From: Haliotis asinina
Taxonomy: Eukaryota > Mollusca > Gastropoda > Lepetellida > Haliotidae
NCBI RefSeq assembly: GCF_037392515.1
Contig: NC_090288.1
Span: 10,709,969-10,773,968, forward strand
Direction: 5' to 3'
Length of the DNA: 64,000 nucleotides
Shown here: in pieces, positions 24,111 through 34,859 of the stretch
Layout of the letters: each line of letters begins with the position of its first letter
Position numbering within the stretch: position 1 is the first letter of the stretch
The notes under the pieces: model-generated
Told to the model about the DNA's origin: nothing
What the model saw: the letters and a program-made list of their open reading frames with translations, nothing else
The model's database searches: none
Translations under genes and position numbers: made by a program

Positions 24111-24124
24111 CAGTTTTGACTGTG

Positions 24125-24820
24125 GTCGTACCCTCACAGGGGTTGAAGTGTTGTAAAATTATTGCCCTCCTGAGACGGTATGTAAGTCCCAAAACTCTCA
24201 TAGTGAATTTCAAACTTATCAGGATTTTAAGAGTAGCATTTATGTGATTTTATTTATGGCTAAATGCGTGTGCAATCGCCGGCTCTGAAGAGATTATGTA
24301 AATCCACCTAGAGTCCATGGAGTTGGCAAAGATATTGTAAAGTCCGCACGGTCCTTAGTATTGTGATCGACCTTCGGTTGCCGGTGATCTGTAGCCCGTT
24401 CTTAGGTAGTTCTCTTGTCTTGATATATATGTTTATGATAGCGATAGCGTTCTAGTTTTTATATTAACAGCTGTGATATTCTAGCAGATTTACTGCCCTT
24501 TAATGACAGGTGTTTACGTTATACATTTATTGATTCAATATTAACTGAAATAAACTATTCTCGTCACGACAGCTGCAATATTGCCGCTGTGACCTTGAAT
24601 TTGAACACACTCTGTGAAATGTGACAGCCGATAATTTGCCTGTACCATAAAATTGTGTCTTGGCAAGATTAAAAAATGTCTTTCCGCAGTGCAGGATCTC
24701 TTCTGGGCCGTAGCTACTGTTATGAAAAACATCCGGGCTTACTCGTGATTTATTAAAAACAAAGGTTGAGCAAGCCCCCAATACTATCTAAAGTTAAAGC
24801 TTTGCAACTATTCTCTTGTG
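24125..24820 (+). mobile_element. Solo LINE 3' end, extended variant
   Basis: The LINE 3' UTR words occur in order: CACAGGGGTTGAAGTGTTGT, TTATTGCCCTCCTGAGACGG, TAAATCCACCTAGAG, GTCCTTAGTATTGTGATCGA and GCTGCAATATTGCCGCTGTG. Unlike other copies, about 220 bp more (GGGCTTACTCGTGATTT.., CAATACTATCTAAAGTTAAA, GCTTTGCAACT) also match 47515-47600. It may be a subfamily or a co-duplicated neighbour. Confidence 0.65.
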
Positions 24821-24829
24821 TTGTTGAAT

Positions 24830-26060
24830 GACTGAAGTACCATGGTTTGCCAGTGTTATCTCATCTGCCGGTTTGTACTTCATCAGTTCGACCAGTACCC
24901 CAAACACAAACTATGGCAGTGTGTTATGAACTTGGATAAATGAACTTCATGTCAACGGATTATTGTTTTAGTTTGTTTCGAGAATATTCCTTTGCTCTTG
25001 CCAACAATATTTTGACTGTCCATAGAGAACATGTTTCATGTTTTGACAACGTGGCCTCCTGCACATATTTCAGCAGGGGCTCTTGAATCCACTATCTTAA
25101 GATTTAGGACGAGCATGTGTCAGTTTGGAATTAGTGCTCTTACCATGCATGATTATGGTAAACTATTTGCATATTTTGAGACAAAACTCGTTTAAAGACA
25201 GGTTCACACCGGCACTCTCAGATCAGTCAAGCTATTGATTCACTGAACTATCTCAGCTATACAGCATTCTTGTACATCATCATAACGAAAACCTTTATTT
25301 GTATCCAAAATTGGACATGGGAAGATGTCTTCAGTTCCTTGGTCATTTCTTTATGTCACCGTTTGTGTCTTTTTCGGCATGTGTTGTCACTTCATTCACA
25401 GCCTGTTTCAATCCGTTTCCAGCAGCTTATGTTGCCTTTTTTTACTTCTTTCAAATGTTTACACGTTCTCAAAATAATTGTACTGTTCTCCTGAATGTCC
25501 ACTGATTTCTTCTTCCTTCTTTCGTAGTCTTGAAATTTAGGTTTCCGTCCTCATTTTCTCTAGAGGCGTCCAAGTGTGCATTTTGTTAAACAACAGGTTC
25601 TTCTAAATTCTTCTGTGAGGTTGAATTAATAAATCAACGTTTTTCAGTTTGTCACATAACGTTTCAATCCCTATATAGAATCGCGTTGATGAAGATGGCA
25701 TCTGTCGGAACAAGCAAATAAGACATTACAAGGTACAAGAAAATGATGACTTGAGATCGACTACCATCTAGCCAACCCTACAAATAGGAGTCTCATGGAA
25801 CTACCTTCCTGTCTTCCTTTATTCAATGAACATGAAGACAATCATCACAGTGTTTGTGTCGTATGGTTGCATAATTATTCCAATCTGTGACTCAACGGCC
25901 TGTCACAGCATCTACATGTGCATCGCTATAGATATTGTCTACGAAATACATGCGCTATCCAAGTCTATAGCACTGATTTAACACTAATACAACGTTACTA
26001 TCAAATTAACAACTATAACTCTTTGGGAACAAATTCATACAGGACTGCCTAATATTTACG
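24830..26060. other. Unassigned sequence
   Basis: No gene or repeat is supported. Plus-strand open frames at 25270-25505 are hydrophobic-rich but overlap in two frames and show no motif. Confidence 0.35.
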
Positions 26061-26065
26061 TACCA

Positions 26066-26226
26066 TGGGTGGTGGGGTAGCATTGTGGTTAAAGCGTTCG
26101 CTCATCGCACTGAAGACAAGGGTTCTATTACTCTCATGGGTACTATGCAAGAAGTCCATTTCTGGTGTCCCCCCGACATGATATTGCTACAATAGAGCTA
26201 AGTGCGGCGTAACACTTAGTCTCACT
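26066..26226 (+). mobile_element. SINE family B copy (tRNA-like head)
   Basis: GGTGGGGTAGCATTGTGGTT (A-box region), AAAGCGTTCGCTCATCGCAC, AAGGGTTCTATTACTC (decayed B box), CCATTTCTGGTGTCCCCCCG, GATATTGCTACAATAGAGC and GTGCGGCGTAACACTTAGTC before TCACTCA. This is the standard order head, body, tail. Confidence 0.78.
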
Positions 26227-26648
26227 CAGTATTTGCAAGGTCGTGACATTCACCCATGTCCGACATTGGATAGAAAGCGTACAACGTTGAGCTTAATCAC
26301 TTCCGGTCACATTCATGTAAACTTTGACCCACACAGATCTACTTCCAGGTAATGAAAATGTCTTGTCATACCTGCTTAAATGCCAAAATCTAAACCTCGA
26401 ATTGCTTAATACAACATTTTAAAGCGATTTACATCCATTACATGCATCATAATCAGTTCAAACTAATAAACACAGGTCCATAACGAAACAATGTTCTAGA
26501 TTTAACAAAGTTTGCACCAACTGTCGAATTCAAACGTTTACGTTCTATTATTTTTAAACATACAACGTTCATTTAAATGTGATCTAGAAAAGGAAACGTG
26601 TTTGACATTTCAATTTGATTACATACCTGAAGAGAGGATGAACAACTG

Positions 26649-26659
26649 TCAACACAGAG
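26649..26659. repeat. Left target-site duplication of LINE copy 1
   Basis: TCAACACAGAG here recurs at 32796-32806, immediately after the (CTCA)n end of the LINE. Confidence 0.85.
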
Positions 26660-26811
26660 GCACCCGCGGCGAGCCACCTCCTCGTGGTGGGTACTGGGTA
26701 ACGCTAAGAGCTCGCCGACACCCCCGTAGTGGACCCGGGTGGATATTTGGTCCACCAACCCGTTTGCCGTGGGTGGCGGCCCTGTGTCGGCGGAGGAGGA
26801 GATCCTGGTAG

Positions 26812-27321
26812 TTGAGGACAATGGGGGCCTGCAATCCATCACCCATCAGAGTAACCATACCCTACCTTGGCCCCATCAGTCATCAAATATCACGCCTCAT
26901 CAAGACCAAAGCCAGCATCGATGTCACCTTCTCCAGTGGCAAGACCATCAAGACCTACCTAAAAGCCAACGGTAAAGGACCCAGCTGTGAACACCCTAAC
27001 CCGAGAGGATGCATCTACCAGATCCCTTGCAACTGTGGCGACCTATACATTGGAGAAACGCTGAGACCAATCAACACCAGAATGAAGGAACATCAGACCT
27101 CAGTCAGGAAACTCGACCAGAAATCGGCCATCTCTGAACACATTCTCAAGAACCCTGAACACTCAATTCGATGGGAGGACACTAGGATACTATCTACCAA
27201 CAACAACAACTGGCGCCAAAGGAAACTGCAAGAGGCCATCGAGATCCGGAGACAGAAACCAGCCATCAACCGCGACCAAGGAGTGTACCTACCAAGTGCC
27301 TGGGACTTATTGATAAATTAA
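26812..27321 (+). CDS. GIY-YIG endonuclease domain of a Penelope-like element (partial ORF)
   Basis: The frame continues 169 codons from within the LINE 5' UTR, so its first codons are not native. The sequence includes GCIYQIPCNCGDLYIGETLR (GIY-YIG core as 'IYQI..LYIGET'), then an Arg and a K-E-H motif, SAISEHI, H.I.W.D..IL, R...EAIEIR and a terminal N.D.G..LP..WD.L. These are hallmarks of the nuclease domain at the C-terminus of Penelope-like elements. In the intact element it follows a reverse transcriptase and nicks target DNA. Here only the C-terminal domain is left. The frame is undamaged from about codon 10 to the stop, which suggests a younger insertion than its host LINE. Confidence 0.8.
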   Translation: MRTMGACNPSPIRVTIPYLGPISHQISRLIKTKASIDVTFSSGKTIKTYLKANGKGPSCEHPNPRGCIYQIPCNCGDLYIGETLRPINTRMKEHQTSVRKLDQKSAISEHILKNPEHSIRWEDTRILSTNNNNWRQRKLQEAIEIRRQKPAINRDQGVYLPSAWDLLIN

Positions 27322-27815
27322 TCTCATCTACTTGTGTACATTCTATCTATGTAATTCATGTATAGCCAATCTACCCGAGTACATCCTTACCTACTTGTGT
27401 TTGTACATCATCAACCCTCATGTAAACATGCTCACCCCCTATCGCGTGTTATGTACATCATCCCATCATGTGTAATGTATCACCATTGGCTTCCATCCTT
27501 ATCCCCAATCATGTACATCGTCCTTACCCCGTATCTGTGTTATGTAAACATATCCAATCAACTGTAATGCATTACCATTGGCTTCCATCATTGTTATCTT
27601 AACTATCGGCTTCCTATCAGTGCTTGTTTATACTAGCTTTCGTTAACTCATTCCACTTGTTACTTTGTTATTGTTTTACCTGTACATATAAATACACCTC
27701 TGTATCCCTTTCTCAATCACCTGATGAAGGAGTAAGCATTAACTCCGAAACGTTGTGTTCTCTCATAAAGAAGTTGATATCCATAAAAATCTTCATTCTT
27801 ATGTATTTTCACTTC
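26832..27815 (+). mobile_element. 5'-truncated Penelope-like element nested in LINE copy 1
   Basis: LINE 5' UTR homology stops near 26831 and LINE ORF1 homology resumes near 27838. The interval holds the end of a Penelope-type ORF with a GIY-YIG nuclease domain and an AT-rich 3' part ending in a hammerhead-like motif. The polymerase part is absent. About 900 bp of LINE sequence is missing relative to copy 2 (about 38350-39265), so insertion was accompanied by, or followed by, a deletion. Confidence 0.75.
27716..27765 (+). ncRNA. Hammerhead ribozyme-like core at the end of the Penelope element
   Basis: CTGATGA (27721-27727) is followed by stem II GGAGT (27729-27733) pairing with ACTCC (27742-27746), then GAAA (27747-27750) and C. 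This matches the catalytic hammerhead order CUGAUGA, stem II, GAAA. A very short stem III (AC/GT, cleavage after the T at 27759) can be drawn, as in the minimal hammerheads known from Penelope-like elements. Stem I pairing is not convincing here, so activity is uncertain. Confidence 0.65.
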
Positions 27816-27837
27816 TAAATGACATTCAAAGACTTGA

Positions 27838-28594
27838 TACCAACACATACTTAATTTCGTTTTCTCAACACCAACACCCAAAGTACATGAAAGCTGGATA
27901 TTTGTAACATCGAAGTGGAACAGTATATTCCAAACCCACTTCGTTGTTACAAGTGTCAAAAGTTTGGTCACGGTGCCCAAACCTGCAGAAATCGTGCAAC
28001 ATGTTATAGATGTGGTAAAGATGATCATGAAGGTTCTGGCTGTTTGTCTTCTCCAAAATGTGTCAATTGTCTTGGAGATCATATGTCTTCGTCAAAGTCA
28101 TGCCATGTCTTGAAACGTGAGTATGAAATTATCAAAATCAAAATCCAAAAGAATGTCATATATCATGAGTCAAAACGTTTAGTTAATGTAGCCTCCCCTC
28201 AGTCATCAGGTGTACCATATTCTACAGTTGTTGTTCGCCCCAATACTAAGTCTGTTCTGTCAGTTCATGTCAGACAGATATCACCTGGGTTGAAGCTGAC
28301 AGACACACTTTAATTGCATCAGATTCTACTGTTGATAAACACCATGCAACATCGGCTTGCCCGACTGAATCACAAACAATATCTCCTGTTGTGAAAAATC
28401 CTTGTCAAAAAGTGGATTACAGACAAAAAAATGATCGAGTACAAAAGGGATCACGTGATCCTGTTCAAATCTATAACAAGTTTCAACTTTTAGAAGACAT
28501 GGACGTCTCTCCTCATAATTGTCCGCGAAATAGAAGCAGTTCGCCTCGGAAGGGGAAAAGTCGGTCCCCAGTACTACCACCTGCTATAAAATGA
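27838..28594 (+). pseudogene. LINE copy 1 ORF1 remnant (zinc-knuckle gag-like protein)
   Basis: The best-preserved part (27930-28130) encodes CYKCQKFGHGAQTC, CYRCGKDDHEGSGC and CVNCLGDHMSSSKSC, three CCHC-type knuckles that would bind the element RNA. A frameshift separates the tail, which ends F.LLEDMDVSP..SPVLPPAIK at the stop in 28592-28594. That stop overlaps the ORF2 start as ATGA. Confidence 0.75.
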
Positions 28595-31500
28595 ACAATA
28601 ACTCCTTAATCCAATGGAATTGCAGAGGACTTAGGACCAATTTTAATGAAGTACAGTTACTAGCACAGGATTTTAAACCATAAGCTTTTAGTTTTCAAGA
28701 AACGTACCTGAAACAAAATGATAAGTTCGAATTGCGTAAATAATATTCTTATCATTCTTTTTCACCCCCTGGTGACAAAGCCACGGGTGGATCTTCCATA
28801 TTGGTGAGACATGGTATAATTCATAGCCCTGTTCCTCTTAAAACCAATCTTCAGGCTGTTGCTGGTCGTCTTACTTTACATATAACCCTTACTCTTTGTT
28901 CCTTGCATATCTCCCCTTCTTCCATTCTCCATCAGAATGAGCTTCAAGATTTGTATGACCAATTACCAAAACCGTGTATCATAATGGGTGATCTCAATGG
29001 TCATAACCCATTATGGGGAAGTCCTGATACCAACAGTAAAGGGAAAGTTCTTGAAGAGTTTATATCTGATAATCATTTATGTACACTCAGTGATGGCTCT
29101 GACACATATTTACATCCTGGAACGGGAACATATTCTTCCTTAGACCTGTCACTCACTGATTCAAACGTTTATAATGATATTGAATGGTCAGTCAATAATG
29201 ATCTTTGTGGTAGTGACCATTTTCCAACAGTACTTACAGCAATTAACCCTTCCGATGATCCGCCTGTAACAAGATGGAATTTTTCAAAGGCCAATTGGCC
29301 ATTATTTCAGGCCACCTGCCTTAAGGAACTTAAACCAGACCTTTTCATGGATGTACCTGATCCAATTAAAATGTTCTCGGACAAACTGAAACATATAGCT
29401 GATGAAACTATTCCTAAGTCCTCTGTAAATCTACACATCCGTAAACCATGGTTTAATGATGAATGCAAACAGGCTAGGAAAAAGAGGAAGAAAGCAGAGA
29501 AATATTTTCGTCTTCATCCCACTGTTCATAACTTAAATAATGTAAAAAACAGTTACGCTAACGCTCGACGAACGTTTAAACACATTAAACGTCATACTTG
29601 GAAAAATTACGTTTCCAAAATACATTCCCGTACTCCTATGTCAAGGTTATGGAATATGATCCAAAAGATTAAAGGCAAGGGTTCCAAATCCAGTAGTATT
29701 CAGCATCTCAAAAATGATAATAACATACTAACTGAAAAATCTGATATTGCAAACAAGTTGGGTGAAACTTTGGCTAAACATTCGTCCTCCTCAAATTATC
29801 ATCCAAAATTCCAGACTTATCAAACACACCAAGAGAAGAAACCAGTGAATTTTCAATCTGATAATGGTGAAGATTATAATGAGGTATTTTCATTACATGA
29901 ACTTCATACTGCGCTATCACAGGCTCACGACACTGCAACAGGACCTGATGATATCCATTACCAACTCTTAAAACACTTGCCTGCGTCATGTCTCGAAACG
30001 TTACTTGGCATTTTTGACCATATTTGGACAACTCAACATTTCCCCTCTTCATGGCGAAAAGCCACAGTTGTTCCTATTCCAAAGCCTGGGAGGGATCATA
30101 CAGATCCATCAAATTACCGACCTATTTCCTTAACTAGCTGCGTTTGCAGAATGGTAAATAATCGCATAGTCTGGTTTTTGGAAACCAACAATCTGATTAC
30201 TGATGTACAATGTGGTTTTCGTAGAAACCGAAGCACAATTGACCACTTGGTTCGTTTGGAATCATTTGTTAAAAATTCTTTCATTAAAAAACAACATGCA
30301 GTATCAATCTTTTTTGATCTTGAAAAAGCATATGATACTACTTGGAAGCATGGTACTTTGAAAGATTTACATTCTTTTGGGTTGAGAGGTCGCTTGTCTC
30401 TGTTTATATCTAATTATTTAAATGACAGTTTCAAGTACGTGTGGGAACAACCCTCTCAGACCACTTTCATCAAGATCAGGGTGTTCCACAAGGCAGTATT
30501 TTGTCTGTGACTTTATTTAGTATTAAAATCAATAGTCTTTCAAAGGTTTTAAGTGATTCAGTAGATGGATCACTATTTGTGGATGATTTTAATGTTTCTT
30601 GTAGAGGTAGAAATATGCATACAGTAGAGAGGCAATTACAAATTTGTCTCAATAAAATTGAAAAATGGTCACTTGAAAACGGGTTTAAATTTTCTATAAC
30701 AAAAACAAATTGCTTGCATTTCTGCAGAAAGTATAAACCGCATAAAGATCCAGAACTATTTTTAAATTGCACCCCCATCAAAGTAGTAAAGGAGGCCAGG
30801 TTCTTGGGTCTTATTTTCGACTCACATCTAACTTTTTCACCCCACATTAAATCCCTTAAAACTAAATGCCTGAAGGCACTTGATCTGTTAAAAGTTGTTT
30901 CCAATTCAAAGTGGGGAGGAGACCAACCTACCCTACTCCATTTATACAGATCTCCCATCCGTTCGGAACTTGATTACGGCTCCATCGTGTATGGTGGAGC
31001 CTGTAAAACCAACCTCAAAATACTTGATTCTATCCACCATCAAGGTCTAAGACTATGTCTGGGGTCATTTAGAACTTCTCCTATTCACAGTCTTTACGTC
31101 GAGGCCGACGAGCCATCTCTTACTCAACGACGTATGAAAATTCTCCATGCAGTATATAGCAAAACTGTATTCTATTGAGGCCAACCCTGCATTTAACTGT
31201 GTTTTTAATCCTCTTTATGTGGAATTATACAATACAAAGTCTTCTCTTGTTCCGCCTCTTGGAGTTGGAGTGACACCTTTTCTGTCTGCTTGCGGCATTG
31301 AGCTAGCCAATATATCTCCTTCCCGTCTACTTTCGTCTCCACCTTGGCAGTTAGTTAGACCCGAAGTTGACCTAACACTGACGAGGTTTAAAAAATCAGA
31401 AACAAATGAATTACAATATAAACAAGAATATTTAAAATTAAAAAGTAACTATAATACATACAAATCTTTATTTATTTGGGTACAAGGATGGTGGCGCAGT

Positions 31501-32250
31501 GGCTTGTGCCACTGTCATTGGATCCAGAACAATATCTTTCAGATTACCGGATAACAGTTCTATTTTCACAGCAGAAGCAAACGCTATATTAACGGCTCTT
31601 AAATATATTGAAAGACATCCTAGACATAAACAGTATATTATCTATTCCGATTTTCTTTCTTGCCTCCAGGCAATTAAAAACCTGTCATGTAAACATCCAC
31701 TTTTAATAGAATAATTGAATTATTTAATAATCTTGCAACTGGCCAATATGGCATCGTCTTTTGTTGGTTACCCAGCCATGTGGGCATTTCTGGTAATACA
31801 ATGACCGATCATGATGCCAAGGCAGCAGTCAACAAATCCGTGACTCCACTTCTTAGCCCATACTCTGATTATAAAGCTACAATTAGATCGTATATCCGAG
31901 ATCTGATGCAAAAGAGGTGGGACACCCAAGTGGGTGTAAATAAATTACATGCAATAAAACCTTATATTGGTTATACCCACTTGGGTTGTGAGTCCAGATT
32001 TGAGGAGGTCATTATGAGGCGATGTCGTATGCAAGATATACTCATGAATACCTTTTGAAAGGTGAGGATCCTCCGTTCTGCATCCCTTGTGATGAAAGAA
32101 TCACAGTCAAGCATATCTTGCTTATCTTATCTTACAAGGGATCAGTATTTTAATTTACACACTATGAAGGATCTTTTTAGCAATATTAGCCCTCATTTAA
32201 TTATTGCATTTTTAAAGGAATTAGATTTGTTAATTGAACTAAATAAATAG
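28591..32250 (+). pseudogene. LINE copy 1 ORF2 (endonuclease, reverse transcriptase, RNase H), disabled
   Basis: ORF2 starts at ATG 28591 (..LIQWNCRGLR) but carries early stops near 28682 and 28740. An uninterrupted part (28801-30510) has endonuclease motifs IMGDLNGHNPLWGS and GSDHFPT, and RT motifs GFRRNRST and FFDLEKAYDTTW. A frameshift near 30440 leads to GVPQGSILS and the catalytic SLFVDDF (FVDD in place of the usual YADD). RNase H pieces follow at 31499-32058 (IYSD, PSHVGISGNTMTD). The end keeps FCIPCDERITVKH of the terminal CCHC motif. At least four lesions make it non-functional. Confidence 0.85.
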
Positions 32251-32795
32251 ATAAATATTTTAAAATTGGAAGATTAGATTAGTAACTCAAATCGTAAGTG
32301 CCTGTACCCTCGAAGGGGGTTGAAGTACCGTAAAATAATTGTCCTCCTGAGAGGGTACATAAGTCCAAAAACATTTGAAGTAAATTTAAGTTTTCCATCT
32401 TTTTAATCGTAGAATAAGTGTGTGTTTACTTTATGGCTAGATTTGTCTAAATTGCTAACAGCTGAGGGGATGATGTAAATCCAACTAGGGTCCATGCAGG
32501 AAGCAAATGTACCGTGAGTCCCCATGGTCCTTAGTATGGTGATCTACCTTCAGTTGTTGGCAACCTATAGCTCATTTTTATATTGTACTGTCCTCTATAT
32601 ATGCATTGTTTTAGGTCTATTCACTAGTTTTACATTCTACTCTGTGATATTCTAGTTAGTTTTACTGTCCTTCGTCGACAGGGTTTTACAATGTATGTGC
32701 TATTAATTCATATGTATTATCATAATTACTCGTTCTCGTCACGATATGGCTGCAATATTGCCGATGTGACGTTAAATATTAACTCACTCACTCAT

Positions 32796-32806
32796 TCAAC
32801 ACAGAG
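32796..32806. repeat. Right target-site duplication of LINE copy 1
   Basis: TCAACACAGAG, identical to 26649-26659. Confidence 0.85.
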
Positions 32807-33420
32807 CTATGTTTGGAAATTCAGAGTTATCTATTCCTTGATAAATTGTACTAGACTGTTTTCATCTCCATGCACATTTGCGCTTAGACAAGACCCAGTC
32901 GTAAACATGGCCACGAGAGGGGTACGAAACGCCATCCGCCTTGCCGGAATGACACGATTAGTTACAAATGGGCATCTGATGTCATATCCTGTGACGTCCC
33001 AAGGCATGGTGATGAAACATGTAGTTATTACTTTAAGAGGCATGTAACTTGAATGATAACATACAAAACTTTCTTGGACACCTTACCTAACGTAACTGTA
33101 GGTTAATATTTCCCAAAACGTACATAAGCCAGTACTTTTGAAGGGAGGGTATAACCTATACATGGAAATTACCTCTAAACCCTATTTAATGGTAAGTGTA
33201 ATTAATTGTACTCCTGCAGGTTTGACAGTTGAATATGATTGAAGTTGAAGTGAATATGATTATTATGTTGGCGTAATTTTAAACATGATCATATAAAATT
33301 ACATCACAATAGTGGTCACATGTACGGAGGAGGAGGTAATCGTGTCCACCAATGGGGCTGCTCTGGAACTGTAATATTGTCCAAAAAGATTTCACTGAGT
33401 GTAGTTTATATGACTTGGAA
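32807..33420. other. Short unassigned stretch after LINE copy 1
   Basis: A small plus-strand frame from ATG 32908 (MATRGVRNAIRLAGMTRL..) is 46 codons long and unrecognised. Nothing else is supported. Confidence 0.3.
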
Positions 33421-33429
33421 GTGGGGCGT

Positions 33430-34850
33430 CATACGGAGTATGCCGAGTGAAGCAAATGATTGAGGCGTTTGTAAAACATTGAAGGTTTAGATATCAGATT
33501 TGATTTGAAAACATAAACTCTTCGCTCATGTGCAATCTTTGCTGACAGCAACATACCATGAACATGTACACACTGTTGAATAGTGATGGTACCGTGGATG
33601 TGATGAACCCCACGAACACATGCATAGTAAAATCAATGTTGTTCACCCGAGAAAGATAAAAAGATATCTGTTATAAGTCAAATGGGAAATTGAAACTTTC
33701 CTGACGAAAATGAAAACACCTTTTGACAGTTTTGTTAAGTTGTAATGGAGAGAATGTATTGTGTTTTGCGTGTAGCCACGAGGAGAAATCGACACATAGG
33801 TTTGAGCTTCGTCTGTGATGGGCACAGATTTTGTCAAACACTGTGAAAGAAAAGGACGGCCAATTTGGCATGTTTTCATTACCTGAATGCTTTGGGGAAG
33901 CGACTTACGATTTGTGACAGAGGCTATGTCACGCTTTTCTTGACTTAGTGCACGTTGTCTTCAATGGGAGAAGATCTTCTCAGCAACCGTTTTAGGACCA
34001 AACGTGGTATGTTTTTAGGACATGATGTCGCGGTGTAGTTAATAAACAGAAACCAAACAGGACCAGAACACTGTGGCGGGTGATGATGACCATCTCCTTG
34101 TTTTACTTTCAGCACGTCACGATTTGGGTTGGAATTAGTTGGAATCAGAACACATATCTGTCGCCAGATGCGACTAACTGAGCCTCGCTGACTTCTTTGT
34201 CTTTCATTACATTTAACTGGAGTGAATAATGGGATATTTTCTAAACCGATAATAGTACAATACAGTACATATAAATGGCAATTTCCTTGTCTGTATAACT
34301 GATTGCATATCAGTACTGTCTTTCATTGGAAACTCGACATGACTAAAAAGATGTACGTTCATCTGGGGTTTCGTGGCTGAACATGGTATTGTAATTAGTT
34401 TTATGTCCATTCAGAAAGCAAAATACTCTAATCTACGATGCGTGTTTCGCGCGATAAGTAATGTTTCATGTTACCTATATGATATACATATGTTTAACGT
34501 AATGGTTTGGTGAAAATCCTAAAGATGCGGAAAACACATGCACAATGAACAAGAACAGGGCTCGTAAATCGATCACTCATGTCATAATGGTTTTTATGTG
34601 TCGACTGTAGCACTGAAAATATACCTTTCAAACACATTGCAGTTCCAGGTACTTTTATTTCTCGTAATTGACTTTGGATGTTAAGGCCATGTCTATTTCA
34701 AATGAGTCTGTCTGCAAGTAAAAAATGTTATTTGAGACAACAAGTATTGGGATTGGGCGTCGGGTTAATAGAACTCAGAGTTAGTTTTCAGCGAAACACC
34801 AAATCATTCAAATCATTAACTGTTACTCAAATTTCAGTTTAACGTCATAT
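33430..34850. repeat. Block paralogous to 49790-50790
   Basis: Ordered matches to 49.8-50.8 kb include ATGATTGAGGCG.TTGTAAAA, TGTTGAATAGTGATG, a run around TACTGTCTTTCA.TGG.AA, GTTCA.CT.GGGTTTCG..GCTGAACAT and GTTTTCAGCGA..CACCAAATC. No coding exon is evident. It looks like duplicated non-coding flank of the lectin units. Confidence 0.6.
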
Positions 34851-34859
34851 CGGTAATGT

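Larger units (their letters stand above)
26660..32795 (+). mobile_element. Near full-length non-LTR retrotransposon (LINE copy 1), broken
   Basis: Between two copies of the 11-bp TSD lie, in order: the 5' UTR (26660-26831), a nested Penelope-like fragment (about 26832-27815), an ORF1 remnant with CCHC knuckles (27915-28594), ORF2 (from 28591) with endonuclease, reverse transcriptase, RNase H and terminal CCHC, the 3' UTR (about 32280) and the tail TATGGCTGCAATATTGCCGA.. with ACTCACTCACTC. The endonuclease, RT and RNase H order with knuckle-bearing ORF1 fits the I/Nimb-like group of LINEs; the exact clade is not resolved by eye. Several stops and frameshifts make it inactive. Confidence 0.88.

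Noticed and set aside
28801..31178. Active LINE or host reverse transcriptase
   Set aside because: Early stops, a frameshift before the catalytic FVDD motif and broken RNase H show it is a dead copy; TSDs mark it as an insertion.
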